A stretch of DNA of 64,000 nt from Terebella lapidaria (Eukaryota > Annelida > Polychaeta > Terebellida > Terebellidae). The position numbers and the translations under genes were made by a program. Positions 28,101-43,100 of the stretch are shown here, in pieces. The number at the start of each line of letters is the position of its first letter. The stretch's first letter is position 1. Below the pieces are notes generated by a model that was not told the DNA's origin, did not search any database, and worked only from the letters and a program-made list of their open reading frames with translations. The DNA lies in contig OX424561.1 of NCBI GenBank assembly GCA_949152475.1, positions 434,001 through 498,000 on the forward strand. Reading direction: 5' to 3'.

Positions 28101-31100
28101 AACGGAACGCATACTTCATGATTTGTAACGGAACGCATACTTCATGATCTGTAACAGAACAAGTACTTCAGGATCTGTAACAGAACAAGTACTTCATGAA
28201 CTGTAACAGAACGCGTACTTCATGAACTGTAACAGAACGCATACTTCATGATCTGTAACAGAACAAGTACTTCATGATCTGTAACAGAACAAGTACTTCA
28301 GGATCTGTAACAGAACAGGTACTTCATGATCTGTAACAGAACGCATACTTCAGGATCTGTAACAGAACAAGTACTTCATGATCTGTAACAGAACAAGTAC
28401 TTCATGATCTGTAACAGAACGCATACTTCAGGATCTGTAACAGAACAAGTACTTCATGATCTGTAACAGAACGCGTACTTCATGATTTGTAACAGAACAA
28501 GTACTTCATGATTTGTAACAGAACGCATACTTCATGATTTGTAACAGAACGCGTACTTCAGGATCTGTAACAGAACAAGTACTTCATGATCTGTAACAGA
28601 ACGCGTACTTCAGGATCTGTAACAGAACGCATACTTCATGATCTGTAACAGAACGCATACTTCATGATCTGTAACAGAACACATACTTCAGGATCTGTAA
28701 CAGAACGCGTACTTCAGGATCTGTAACAGAACAAGTACTTCATGATCTGTAACAGAACGCATACTTCATGATCTGTAACAGAACAAGTACTTCATGATCT
28801 GTAACAGAACAAGTACTTCATGATCTGTAACAGAACGCATACTTCAGGATCTGTAACAGAACAAGTACTTCATGATCTGTAACAGAACGCATACTTCATG
28901 ATCTGTAACAGAACAAGTACTTCATGATCTGTAACAGAACAAGTACTTCATGATCTGTAACAGAACGCATACTTCAGGATCTGTAACAGAACGCATACTT
29001 CAGGATCTGTAACAGAATGCATACTTCAGGATCTGTAACAGAACGCATACTTCATGATCTGTAACAGAACAAGTACTTCATGATCTGTAACAGAACAAGT
29101 ACTTCATGATCTGTAACAGAACAAGTACTTCATGATCTGTAACAGAACGCATACTTCAGGATCTGTAACAGAACAGGTACTTCATGATCTGTAACAGAAC
29201 AAGTACTTCATGAACTGTAACAGAACAAGTACTTCATGATTTGTAACAGAACGCATACTTCAGGATCTGTAACAGAACAAGTACTTCATGAACTGTAACA
29301 GAACGCATACTTCATGATCTGTAACAGAACGCATACTTCAGGATCTGTAACAGAACGCATACTTCAGGATCTGTAACAGAACAAGTACTTCATGATCTGT
29401 AACAGAACGCATACTTCATGATCTGTAACAGAACGCATACTTCATGATCTGTAACAGAACGCATACTTCATGATCTGTAACAGAACGCATACTTCATGAT
29501 CTGTAACAGAACAGGTACTTCATGATTTGTAACAGAACGCATACTTCAGGATCTGTAACAGAACGCATACTTCAGGATCTGTAACAGAACAAGTACTTCA
29601 TGATCTGTAACAGAACAAGTACTTCATGAACTGTAACAGAACAAGTACTTCATGATCTGTAACAGAACGCATACTTCAGGATCTGTAACAGAACAAGTAC
29701 TTCATGATTTGTAACAGAACGCATACTTCAGGATCTGTAACAGAACAAGTACTTCATGAACTGTAACAGAACGCATACTTCAGGATCTGTAACAGAACAA
29801 GTACTTCATGATCTGTAACAGAACGCATACTTCATGATCTGTAACAGAACGCATACTTCAGGATCTGTAACAGAACGCATACTTCATGATCTGTAACAGA
29901 ACGCGTACTTCAGGATCTGTAACAGAACAAGTTCTTCATGATCTGTAACAGAACAAGTACTTCATGAACTGTAACAGAACAAGTACTTCATGATCTGTAA
30001 CAGAACGCATACTTCAGGATCTGTAACAGAACAAGTACTTCATGATTTGTAACAGAACGCATACTTCAGGATCTGTAACAGAACAAGTACTTCATGATTT
30101 GTAACAGAACGCATACTTCAGGATCTGTAACAGAACGCATACTTCAGGATCTGTAACAGAACGCATACTTCAGGATCTGTAACAGAACAAGTACTTCATG
30201 ATTTGTAACAGAACGCATACTTCAGGATCTGTAACAGAACAAGTACTTCATGATTTGTAACAGAACGCATACTTCAGGATCTGTAACAGAACAAGTACTT
30301 CATGATCTGTAACAGAACGCGTACTTCATGATCTGTAACAGAACGCATACTTCAGGATCTGTAACAGAACACATACTTCATGAACTGTAACAGAACAAGT
30401 ACTTCATGATCTGTAACAGAACAAGTACTTCAGGATCAGTAACAGAACAAGTACTTCATGAACTGTAACAGAACAAGTACTTCATGATCTGTAACAGAAC
30501 GCGTACTTCATGAACTGTAACAGAACGCGTACTTCATGATCTGTAACAGAACACATACTTCATGAACTGTAACAGAACAAGTACTTCATGAACTGTAACA
30601 GAACAAGTACTTCAGGATCTGTAACAGAACAAGTACTTCATGATCTGTAACAGAACGCGTACTTCATGATCTGTAACAGAACGCGTACTTCATGAACTGT
30701 AACAGAACGCGTACTTCAGGATCTGTAACAGAACAAGTACTTCATGATCTGTAACAGAACAAGTACTTCATGATCTGTAACAGAACGCATACTTCAGGAT
30801 CTGTAACAGAACAAGTACTTCATGATCTGTAACAGAACAAGTACTTCATGATCTGTAACAGAACAAGTACTTCAGGATCTGTAACAGAACAAGTACTTCA
30901 GGATCTGTAACAGAACAAGTACTTCATGATCTGTAACAGAACGCGTACTTCATGATCTGTAACAGAACGCGTACTTCATGATCTGTAACAGAACAGGTAC
31001 TTCATGATCTGTAACAGAACGCGTACTTCATGAACTGTAACAGAACGCATACTTCATGAACTGTAACAGAACAAGTACTTCATGATCTGTAACAGAACGC

Positions 31101-34100
31101 ATACTTCATGATCTGTAACAGAACAAGTACTTCAGGATCTGTAACAGAACAAGTACTTCATGATCTGTAACAGAACAAGTACTTCATGATCTGTAACAGA
31201 ACAAGTACTTCAGGATCTGTAACAGAACAAGTACTTCAGGATCTGTAACAGAACAAGTACTTCATGATCTGTAACAGAACGCATACTTCATGATCTGTAA
31301 CAGAACAAGTACTTCAGGATCTGTAACAGAACAAGTACTTCATGATCTGTAACAGAACAAGTACTTCATGATCTGTAACAGAACAAGTACTTCATGATCT
31401 GTAACAGAACAAGTACTTCAGGATCTGTAACAGAACAAGTACTTCAGGATCTGTAACAGAACAAGTACTTCATGAACTGTAACAGAACAAGTACTTCAGG
31501 ATCTGTAACAGAACGCATACTTCATGATCTGTAACAGAACAAGTACTTCAGGATCTGTAACAGAACAAGTACTTCAGGATCTGTAACAGAACAAGTACTT
31601 CAGGATCTGTAACAGAACAAGTACTTCAGGATCTGTAACAGAACAAGTACTTCATGAACTGTAACAGAACAAGTACTTCATGAACTGTAACAGAACGCAT
31701 ACTTCAGGATCTGTAACAGAACAAGTACTTCAGGATCTGTAACAGAACAAGTACTTCAGGATCTGTAACAGAACAAGTACTTCAGGATCTGTAACAGAAC
31801 AAGTACTTCAGGATCTGTAACAGAACAAGTACTTCAGGATCTGTAACAGAACAAGTACTTCATGATCTGTAACAGAACAAGTACTTCATGATCTGTAACA
31901 GAACAAGTACTTCATGATCTGTAACAGAACAAGTACTTCATGATCTGTAACAGAACAAGTACTTCAGGATCTGTAACAGAACAAGTACTTCAGGATCTGT
32001 AACAGAACAAGTACTTCATGATCTGTAACAGAACAAGTACTTCATGAACTGTAACAGAACAAGTACTTCATGAACTGTAACAGAACGCATACTTCATGAT
32101 CTGTAACAGAACAAGTACTTCATGATCTGTAACAGAACGCATACTTCAGGATCTGTAACAGAACAAGTACTTCAGGATCTGTAACAGAACAAGTACTTCA
32201 TGAACTGTAACAGAACAAGTACTTCATGAACTGTAACAGAACGCATACTTCATGATCTGTAACAGAACAAGTACTTCATGATCTGTAACAGAACGCATAC
32301 TTCAGGATCTGTAACAGAACGCATACTTCATGATCTGTAACAGAACGCATACTTCATGAACTGTAACAGAACAAGTACTTCATGATCTGTAACAGAACGC
32401 ATACTTCATGATCTGTAACAGAACAAGTACTTCATGATCTGTAACAGAACAAGTACTTCATGATCTGTAACAGAACGCGTACTTCAGGATCTGTAACAGA
32501 ACAAGTACTTCATGATCTGTAACAGAACAAGTACTTCATGATCTGTAACAGAACAAGTACTTCATGATCTGTAACAGAACGCATACTTCATGATCTGTAA
32601 CAGAACGCATACTTCAGGATCTGTAACAGAACGCATACTTCATGATCTGTAACAGAACGCATACTTCAGGATCTGTAACAGAACGCATACTTCAGGATCT
32701 GTAACAGAACAAGTACTTCAGGATCTGTAACAGAACGCATACTTCATGATCTGTAACAGAACGCATACTTCAGGATCTGTAACAGAACGCATACTTCATG
32801 ATCTGTAACAGAACACATACTTCATGATCTGTAACAGAACGCATACTTCAGGATCTGTAACAGAACGCATACTTCATGATCTGTAACAGAACAAGTACTT
32901 CAGGATCTGTAACAGAACAAGTACTTCATGATCTGTAACAGAACGCATACTTCATGATCTGTAACAGAACAAGTACTTCAGGATCTGTAACAGAACAAGT
33001 ACTTCATGATCTGTAACAGAACGCATACTTCATGATCTGTAACAGAACAGGTACTTCATGATCTGTAACAGAACAAGTACTTCATGATCTGTAACAGAAC
33101 GCATACTTCAGGATCTGTAACAGAACAAGTACTTCATGATCTGTAACAGAACGCATACTTCAGGATCTGTAACAGAACAAGTACTTCATGATCTGTAACA
33201 GAACGCATACTTCATGAACTGTAACAGAACAAGTACTTCATGAACTGTAACAGAACAAGTACTTCATGAACTGTAACAGAACAAGTACTTCATGAACTGT
33301 AACAGAACGCATACTTCATGATCTGTAACAGAACAAGTACTTCATGATCTGTAACAGAACAAGTACTTCATGATCTGTAACAGAACAAGTACTTCATGAT
33401 CTGTAACAGAACGCATACTTCAGGATCTGTAACAGAACGCATACTTCAGGATCTGTAACAGAACGCGTACTTCATGAACTGTAACAGAACAAGTACTTCA
33501 TGAACTGTAACAGAACGCATACTTCATGATCTGTAACAGAACAAGTACTTCATGATCTGTAACAGAACGCGTACTTCATGATCTGTAACAGAACGCATAC
33601 TTCATGATCTGTAACAGAACGCATACTTCATGAACTGTAACAGAACACGTACTTCATGAACTGTAACAGAACGCATACTTCATGATCTGTAACAGAACAA
33701 GTACTTCATGATCTGTAAGAGAACGCGTACTTCATGATCTGTAACAGAACAAGTACTTCATGATCTGTAACAGAACAAGTACTTCATGATCTGTAACAGA
33801 ACGCATACTTCATGATCTGTAACAGAACAAGTACTTCATGATCTGTAACAGAACAAGTACTTCAGGATCTGTAACAGAACAAGTACTTCAGGATCTGTAA
33901 CAGAACAAGTACTTCATGATCTGTAACAGAACAAGTACTTCATGATCTGTAACAGAACAAGTACTTCATGATCTGTAAGAGAACGCGTACTTCATGATCT
34001 GTAACAGAACAAGTACTTCATGATCTGTAACAGAACAAGTACTTCATGATCTGTAACAGAACGCATACTTCAGGATCTGTAACAGAACGCATACTTCAGG

Positions 34101-37100
34101 ATCTGTAACAGAACAAGTACTTCATGATCTGTAACAGAACGCATACTTCAGGATCTGTAACAGAACGCATACTTCAGGATCTGTAACAGAACGCATACTT
34201 CATGAACTGTAACAGAACAAGTACTTCATGATCTGTAACAGAACAAGTACTTCATGATCTGTAACAGAACGCATACTTCAGGATCTGTAACAGAACGCAT
34301 ACTTCAGGATCTGTAACAGAACACATACTTCATGAACTGTAACAGAACAAGTACTTCATGATCTGTAACAGAACGCATACTTCAGGATCTGTAACAGAAC
34401 AAGTACTTCATGATCTGTAACAGAACGCATACTTCAGGATCTGTAACAGAACAAGTACTTCATGATCTGTAACAGAACGCATACTTCAGGATCTGTAACA
34501 GAACAAGTACTTCATGATCTGTAACAGAACAAGTACTTCATGATCTGTAACAGAACGCATACTTCATGATCTGTAACAGAACGCATACTTCAGGATCTGT
34601 AACAGAACAAGTACTTCATGATCTGTAACAGAACGCATACTTCAGGATCTGTAACAGAACGCATACTTCAGGATCTGTAACAGAACAAGTACTTCATGAT
34701 CTGTAACAGAACGCATACTTCAGGATCTGTAACAGAACGCATACTTCAGGATCTGTAACAGAACTCATACTTCATGATCTGTAACAGAACAAGTACTTCA
34801 TGATCTGTAACAGAACGCATACTTCAGGATCTGTAACAGAACAAGAACTTCATGATCTGTAACAGAACAAGTACTTCATGATCTGTAACAGAACGCATAC
34901 TTCAGGATCTGTAACAGAACGCGTACTTCATGATCTGTAACAGAACAAATACTTCATGAACTGTAACAGAACGCATACTTCAGGATCTGTAACAGAACGC
35001 GTACTTCATGATCTGTAACAGAACAAGTACTTCATGATCTGTAACAGAACAAGTACTTCAGGATCTGTAACAGAACGCATACTTCATGATCTGTAACAGA
35101 ATGCATACTTCAGGATCTGTAACAGAACAAGTACTTCATGATCTGTAACAGAACGCATACTTCATGATTTGTAACAGAACAAGTACTTCATGATCTGTAA
35201 CAGAACGCGTACTTCAGGATCTGTAGCAGAACAAGTACTTCATGATCTGTAACAGAACGCATACTTCATGATCTGTAACAGAACGCATACTTCATGATCT
35301 GTAACAGAACGCATACTTCATGATCTGTAACAGAACGCGTACTTCATGATTTGTAACAGAACGCGTACTTCATGATCTGTAACAGAACAAGTACTTCATG
35401 ATCTGTAACAGAACGCGTACTTCATGATTTGTAACAGAACGCATACTTCATGAACTGTAACAGAACGCATACTTCATGATTTGTAACAGAACGCGTACTT
35501 CATGATCTGTAACAGAACGCGTACTTCATGATTTGTAACAGAACGCGTACTTCATGATCTGTAACAGAACAAGTACTTCATGATCTGTAACAGAACGCGT
35601 ACTTCATGATTTGTAACAGAACGCATACTTCATGATCTGTAACAGAACGCATACTTCATGATCTGTAACAGAACGCATACTTCATGATCTGTAACAGAAC
35701 GCGTACTTCATGATTTGTAACAGAACGCGTACTTCATGATCTGTAACAGAACAAGTACTTCATGATCTGTAACAGAACGCATACTTCATGATTTGTAACA
35801 GAACGCGTACTTCATGATCTGTAACAGAACAAGTACTTCATGATCTGTAACAGAACAAGTACTTCATGATTTGTAACAGAACGCGTACTTCATGATCTGT
35901 AACAGAACGCGTACTTCATGATCTGTAACAGAACAAGTACTTCAGGATCTGTAACAGAACAAGTACTTCATGATCTGTAACAGAACGCGTACTTCATGAT
36001 TTTAACAGAACGCATACTTCATGATCTGTAACAGAACAAGTACTTCATGATCTGTAACAGAACGCGTACTTCATGATCTGTAACAGAACGCATACTTCAG
36101 GATCTGTAACAGAACTCATACTTCATGATTTGTAACAGAACGCGTACTTCAGGATCTGTAACAGAACAAGTACTTCATGATCTGTAACAGAACGCGTACT
36201 TCATGATCTGTAACAGAACGCATACTTCATGATCTGTAACAGAACAAGTACTTCATGATCTGTAACAGAACGCGTACTTCATGATCTGTAACAGAACGCA
36301 TACTTCATGATCTGTAACAGAACAAGTACTTCATGATCTGTAACAGAACGCGTACTTCAGGATCTGTAACAGAACAAGTACTTCATGATCTGTAACAGAA
36401 CGCGTACTTCATGATTTGTAACAGAACGCATACTCCATGAACTGTAACAGAACAAGTACTTCATGATCTGTAACAGAACGCGTACTTCAGGATCTGTAAC
36501 AGAACAAGTACTTCATGATCTGTAACAGAACGCGTACTTCATGATTTGTAACAGAACGCATACTCCATGAACTGTAACAGAACAAGTACTTCATGATCTG
36601 TAACAGAATGCGTACTTCATGATTTGTAACAGAACGCATACTCCAGGATCTGTAACAGAACGCATACTTCAGGATCTGTAACAGAACGCATACTTCAGGA
36701 TCTGTAGCAGAACAAGTACTTCATGATCTGTAACAGAACGCATACTTCAGGATCTGTAACAGAACGCGTACTTCATGATTTGTAACAGAACGCGTACTTC
36801 ATGAACTGTAACAGAACGCATACTTCAGGATCTGTAACAGAACAAGTACTTCATGAACTGTAACAGAACGCATACTTCAGGATCTGTAACAGAACAAGTA
36901 CTTCATGATCTGTAACAGAACGCATACTTCAGGATCTGTAACAGAACAAGTACTTCATGAACTGTAACAGAACGCGTACTTCATGATCTGTAACAGAACG
37001 CGTACTTCATGATCTGTAACAGAACAAGTACTTCATGATCTGTAACAGAACGCGTACTTCAGGATCTGTAGCAGAACGCATACTTCAGGATCTGTAACAG

Positions 37101-40100
37101 AACAAGTACTTCAGGATCTGTAACAGAACAAGTACTTCATGATCTGTAACAGAACGCGTACTTCAGGATCTGTAGCAGAACAAGTACTTCATGATCTGTA
37201 ACAGAACGCATACTTCAGGATCTGTAACAGAACGCGTACTTCATGATTTGTAACAGAACGCGTACTTCATGAACTGTAACAGAACGCATACTTCAGGATC
37301 TGTAACAGAACAAGTACTTCATGAACTGTAACAGAACGCATACTTCAGGATCTGTAACAGAACAAGTACTTCATGATCTGTAACAGAACGCATACTTCAG
37401 GATCTGTAACAGAACAAGTACTTCAGGATCTGTAACAGAACAAGTACTTCATGATCTGTAACAGAACGCGTACTTCATGAACTGTAACAGAACGCGTACT
37501 TCATGATCTGTAACAGAACGCATACTTCATGATTTGTAACGGAACGCATACTTCATGATTTGTAACGGAACGCATACTTCATGATCTGTAACAGAACAAG
37601 TACTTCAGGATCTGTAACAGAACAAGTACTTCATGAACTGTAACAGAACGCGTACTTCATGAACTGTAACAGAACGCATACTTCATGATCTGTAACAGAA
37701 CAAGTACTTCATGATCTGTAACAGAACAAGTACTTCAGGATCTGTAACAGAACAAGTACTTCATGAACTGTAACAGAACGCATACTTCAGGATCTGTAAC
37801 AGAACAAGTACTTCATGATCTGTAACAGAACAAGTACTTCATGATCTGTAACAGAACGCATACTTCAGGATCTGTAACAGAACAAGTACTTCATGATCTG
37901 TAACAGAACGCGTACTTCATGATTTGTAACAGAACAAGTACTTCATGATTTGTAACAGAACGCATACTTCATGATTTGTAACAGAACGCGTACTTCAGGA
38001 TCTGTAACAGAACGCGTACTTCATGATCTGTAACAGAACGCGTACTTCAGGATCTGTAACAGAACGCATACTTCATGATCTGTAACAGAACGCATACTTC
38101 ATGATCTGTAACAGAACACATACTTCAGGATCTGTAACAGAACGCGTACTTCAGGATCTGTAACAGAACAAGTACTTCATGATCTGTAACAGAACGCATA
38201 CTTCATGATCTGTAACAGAACAAGTACTTCATGATCTGTAACAGAACAAGTACTTCATGATCTGTAACAGAACGCATACTTCAGGATCTGTAACAGAACA
38301 AGTACTTCATGATCTGTAACAGAACGCATACTTCATGATCTGTAACAGAACAAGTACTTCATGATCTGTAACAGAACAAGTACTTCATGATCTGTAACAG
38401 AACGCATACTTCAGGATCTGTAACAGAACGCATACTTCAGGATCTGTAACAGAATGCATACTTCAGGATCTGTAACAGAACGCATACTTCATGATCTGTA
38501 ACAGAACAAGTACTTCATGATCTGTAACAGAACAAGTACTTCATGATCTGTAACAGAACAAGTACTTCATGATCTGTAACAGAACGCATACTTCAGGATC
38601 TGTAACAGAACAGGTACTTCATGATCTGTAACAGAACAAGTACTTCATGAACTGTAACAGAACAAGTACTTCATGATTTGTAACAGAACGCATACTTCAG
38701 GATCTGTAACAGAACAAGTACTTCATGAACTGTAACAGAACGCATACTTCATGATCTGTAACAGAACGCATACTTCAGGATCTGTAACAGAACGCATACT
38801 TCAGGATCTGTAACAGAACAAGTACTTCATGATCTGTAACAGAACGCATACTTCATGATCTGTAACAGAACGCATACTTCATGATCTGTAACAGAACGCA
38901 TACTTCATGATCTGTAACAGAACGCATACTTCATGATCTGTAACAGAACAGGTACTTCATGATTTGTAACAGAACGCATACTTCAGGATCTGTAACAGAA
39001 CGCATACTTCAGGATCTGTAACAGAACAAGTACTTCATGATCTGTAACAGAACAAGTACTTCATGAACTGTAACAGAACAAGTACTTCATGATCTGTAAC
39101 AGAACGCATACTTCAGGATCTGTAACAGAACAAGTACTTCATGATTTGTAACAGAACGCATACTTCAGGATCTGTAACAGAACAAGTACTTCATGAACTG
39201 TAACAGAACGCATACTTCAGGATCTGTAACAGAACAAGTACTTCATGATCTGTAACAGAACGCATACTTCATGATCTGTAACAGAACGCATACTTCAGGA
39301 TCTGTAACAGAACGCATACTTCATGATCTGTAACAGAACGCGTACTTCAGGATCTGTAACAGAACAAGTACTTCATGATCTGTAACAGAACAAGTACTTC
39401 ATGAACTGTAACAGAACAAGTACTTCATGATCTGTAACAGAACGCATACTTCAGGATCTGTAACAGAACAAGTACTTCATGATTTGTAACAGAACGCATA
39501 CTTCAGGATCTGTAACAGAACGCATACTTCAGGATCTGTAACAGAACAAGTACTTCATGATTTGTAACAGAACGCATACTTCAGGATCTGTAACAGAACG
39601 CATACTTCAGGATCTGTAACAGAACAAGTACTTCATGATTTGTAACAGAACGCATACTTCAGGATCTGTAACAGAACAAGTACTTCATGATTTGTAACAG
39701 AACGCATACTTCAGGATCTGTAACAGAACAAGTACTTCATGATCTGTAACAGAACGCGTACTTCATGATCTGTAACAGAACAAGTACTTCAGGATCTGTA
39801 ACAGAACGCGTACTTCATGATCTGTAACAGAACGCATACTTCAGGATCTGTAACAGAACACATACTTCATGAACTGTAACAGAACAAGTACTTCATGATC
39901 TGTAACAGAACAAGTACTTCAGGATCTGTAACAGAACAAGTACTTCATGAACTGTAACAGAACAAGTACTTCATGATCTGTAACAGAACGCGTACTTCAT
40001 GAACTGTAACAGAACAAGTACTTCATGATCTGTAACAGAACAAGTACTTCATGATCTGTAACAGAACAAGTACTTCATGATCTGTAACAGAACGCGTACT

Positions 40101-43100
40101 TCATGAACTGTAACAGAACGCGTACTTCAGGATCTGTAACAGAACAAGTACTTCATGATCTGTAACAGAACAAGTACTTCATGATCTGTAACAGAACGCA
40201 TACTTCAGGATCTGTAACAGAACAAGTACTTCAGGATCTGTAACAGAACAAGTACTTCATGATCTGTAACAGAACAAGTACTTCAGGATCTGTAACAGAA
40301 CAAGTACTTCAGGATCTGTAACAGAACAAGTACTTCAGGATCTGTAACAGAACAAGTACTTCATGATCTGTAACAGAACGCGTACTTCATGATCTGTAAC
40401 AGAACGCGTACTTCATGATCTGTAACAGAACAGGTACTTCATGATCTGTAACAGAACGCGTACTTCATGAACTGTAACAGAACGCATACTTCATGAACTG
40501 TAACAGAACAAGTACTTCATGATCTGTAACAGAACGCATACTTCATGATCTGTAACAGAACAAGTACTTCAGGATCTGTAACAGAACAAGTACTTCATGA
40601 TCTGTAACAGAACAAGTACTTCATGATCTGTAACAGAACAAGTACTTCAGGATCTGTAACAGAACAAGTACTTCAGGATCTGTAACAGAACAAGTACTTC
40701 ATGATCTGTAACAGAACGCATACTTCATGATCTGTAACAGAACAAGTACTTCAGGATCTGTAACAGAACAAGTACTTCATGATCTGTAACAGAACAAGTA
40801 CTTCATGATCTGTAACAGAACAAGTACTTCATGATCTGTAACAGAACGCATACTTCATGATCTGTAACAGAACAAGTACTTCATGATCTGTAACAGAACA
40901 AGTACTTCATGATCTGTAACAGAACAAGTACTTCATGATCTGTAACAGAACAAGTACTTCAGGATCTGTAACAGAACAAGTACTTCAGGATCTGTAACAG
41001 AACAAGTACTTCAGGATCTGTAACAGAACAAGTACTTCATGATCTGTAACAGAACAAGTACTTCATGAACTGTAACAGAACAAGTACTTCATGAACTGTA
41101 ACAGAACGCATACTTCATGATCTGTAACAGAACAAGTACTTCATGATCTGTAACAGAACGCATACTTCAGGATCTGTAACAGAACAAGTACTTCAGGATC
41201 TGTAACAGAACAAGTACTTCAGGATCTGTAACAGAACAAGTACTTCATGAACTGTAACAGAACAAGTACTTCATGAACTGTAACAGAACGCATACTTCAT
41301 GATCTGTAACAGAACAAGTACTTCATGATCTGTAACAGAACGCATACTTCAGGATCTGTAACAGAACGCATACTTCATGATCTGTAACAGAACGCATACT
41401 TCATGAACTGTAACAGAACAAGTACTTCATGATCTGTAACAGAACGCATACTTCATGATCTGTAACAGAACAAGTACTTCATGATCTGTAACAGAACAAG
41501 TACTTCATGATCTGTAACAGAACGCATACTTCATGATCTGTAACAGAACGCATACTTCAGGATCTGTAACAGAACGCATACTTCATGATCTGTAACAGAA
41601 CGCATACTTCAGGATCTGTAACAGAACGCATACTTCAGGATCTGTAACAGAACAAGTACTTCATGAACTGTAACAGAACGCATACTTCATGATCTGTAAC
41701 AGAACGCATACTTCAGGATCTGTAACAGAACGCATACTTCATGATCTGTAACAGAACGCATACTTCATGATCTGTAACAGAACGCATACTTCAGGATCTG
41801 TAACAGAACGCATACTTCATGATCTGTAACAGAACAAGTACTTCAGGATCTGTAACAGAACAAGTACTTCATGATCTGTAACAGAACAAGTACTTCATGA
41901 TCTGTAACAGAACAAGTACTTCAGGATCTGTAACAGAACGCGTACTTCAGGATCTGTAGCAGAACGCATACTTCATGATCTGTAACAGAACAAGTACTTC
42001 AGGATCTGTAACAGAACAAGTACTTCATGATCTGTAACAGAACGCATACTTCATGATCTGTAACAGAACAGGTACTTCATGATCTGTAACAGAACAAGTA
42101 CTTCATGATCTGTAACAGAACGCATACTTCAGGATCTGTAACAGAACAAGTACTTCATGATCTGTAACAGAACGCATACTTCAGGATCTGTAACAGAACA
42201 AGTACTTCATGATCTGTAACAGAACGCATACTTCATGAACTGTAACAGAACAAGTACTTCATGAACTGTAACAGAACAAGTACTTCATGAACTGTAACAG
42301 AACGCATACTTCATGATCTGTAACAGAACAAGTACTTCATGATCTGTAACAGAACAAGTACTTCAGGATCTGTAACAGAACGCATACTTCATGATTTGTA
42401 ACAGAACAAATACTTCATGATCTGTAACAGAACGCGTACTTCATGAACTGTAACAGAACGCGTACTTCATGATCTGTAACAGAACAAGTACTTCATGATC
42501 TGTAACAGAACGCATACTTCAGGATCTGTAACAGAACGCATACTTCATGATCTGTAACAGAACAAGTACTTCATGATCTGTAACAGAACAAGTACTTCAG
42601 GATCTGTAACAGAACAAGTACTTCAGGATCTGTAACAGAACAAGTACTTCATGATCTGTAACAGAACGCGTACTTCATGATCTGTAACAGAACGCGTACT
42701 TCATGATCTGTAACAGAACAGGTACTTCATGATCTGTAACAGAACGCGTACTTCATGAACTGTAACAGAACGCATACTTCATGAACTGTAACAGAACAAG
42801 TACTTCATGATCTGTAACAGAACGCATACTTCATGATCTGTAACAGAACAAGTACTTCAGGATCTGTAACAGAACAAGTACTTCATGATCTGTAACAGAA
42901 CAAGTACTTCATGATCTGTAACAGAACAAGTACTTCAGGATCTGTAACAGAACAAGTACTTCAGGATCTGTAACAGAACAAGTACTTCATGATCTGTAAC
43001 AGAACGCATACTTCATGATCTGTAACAGAACAAGTACTTCAGGATCTGTAACAGAACAAGTACTTCATGATCTGTAACAGAACAAGTACTTCATGATCTG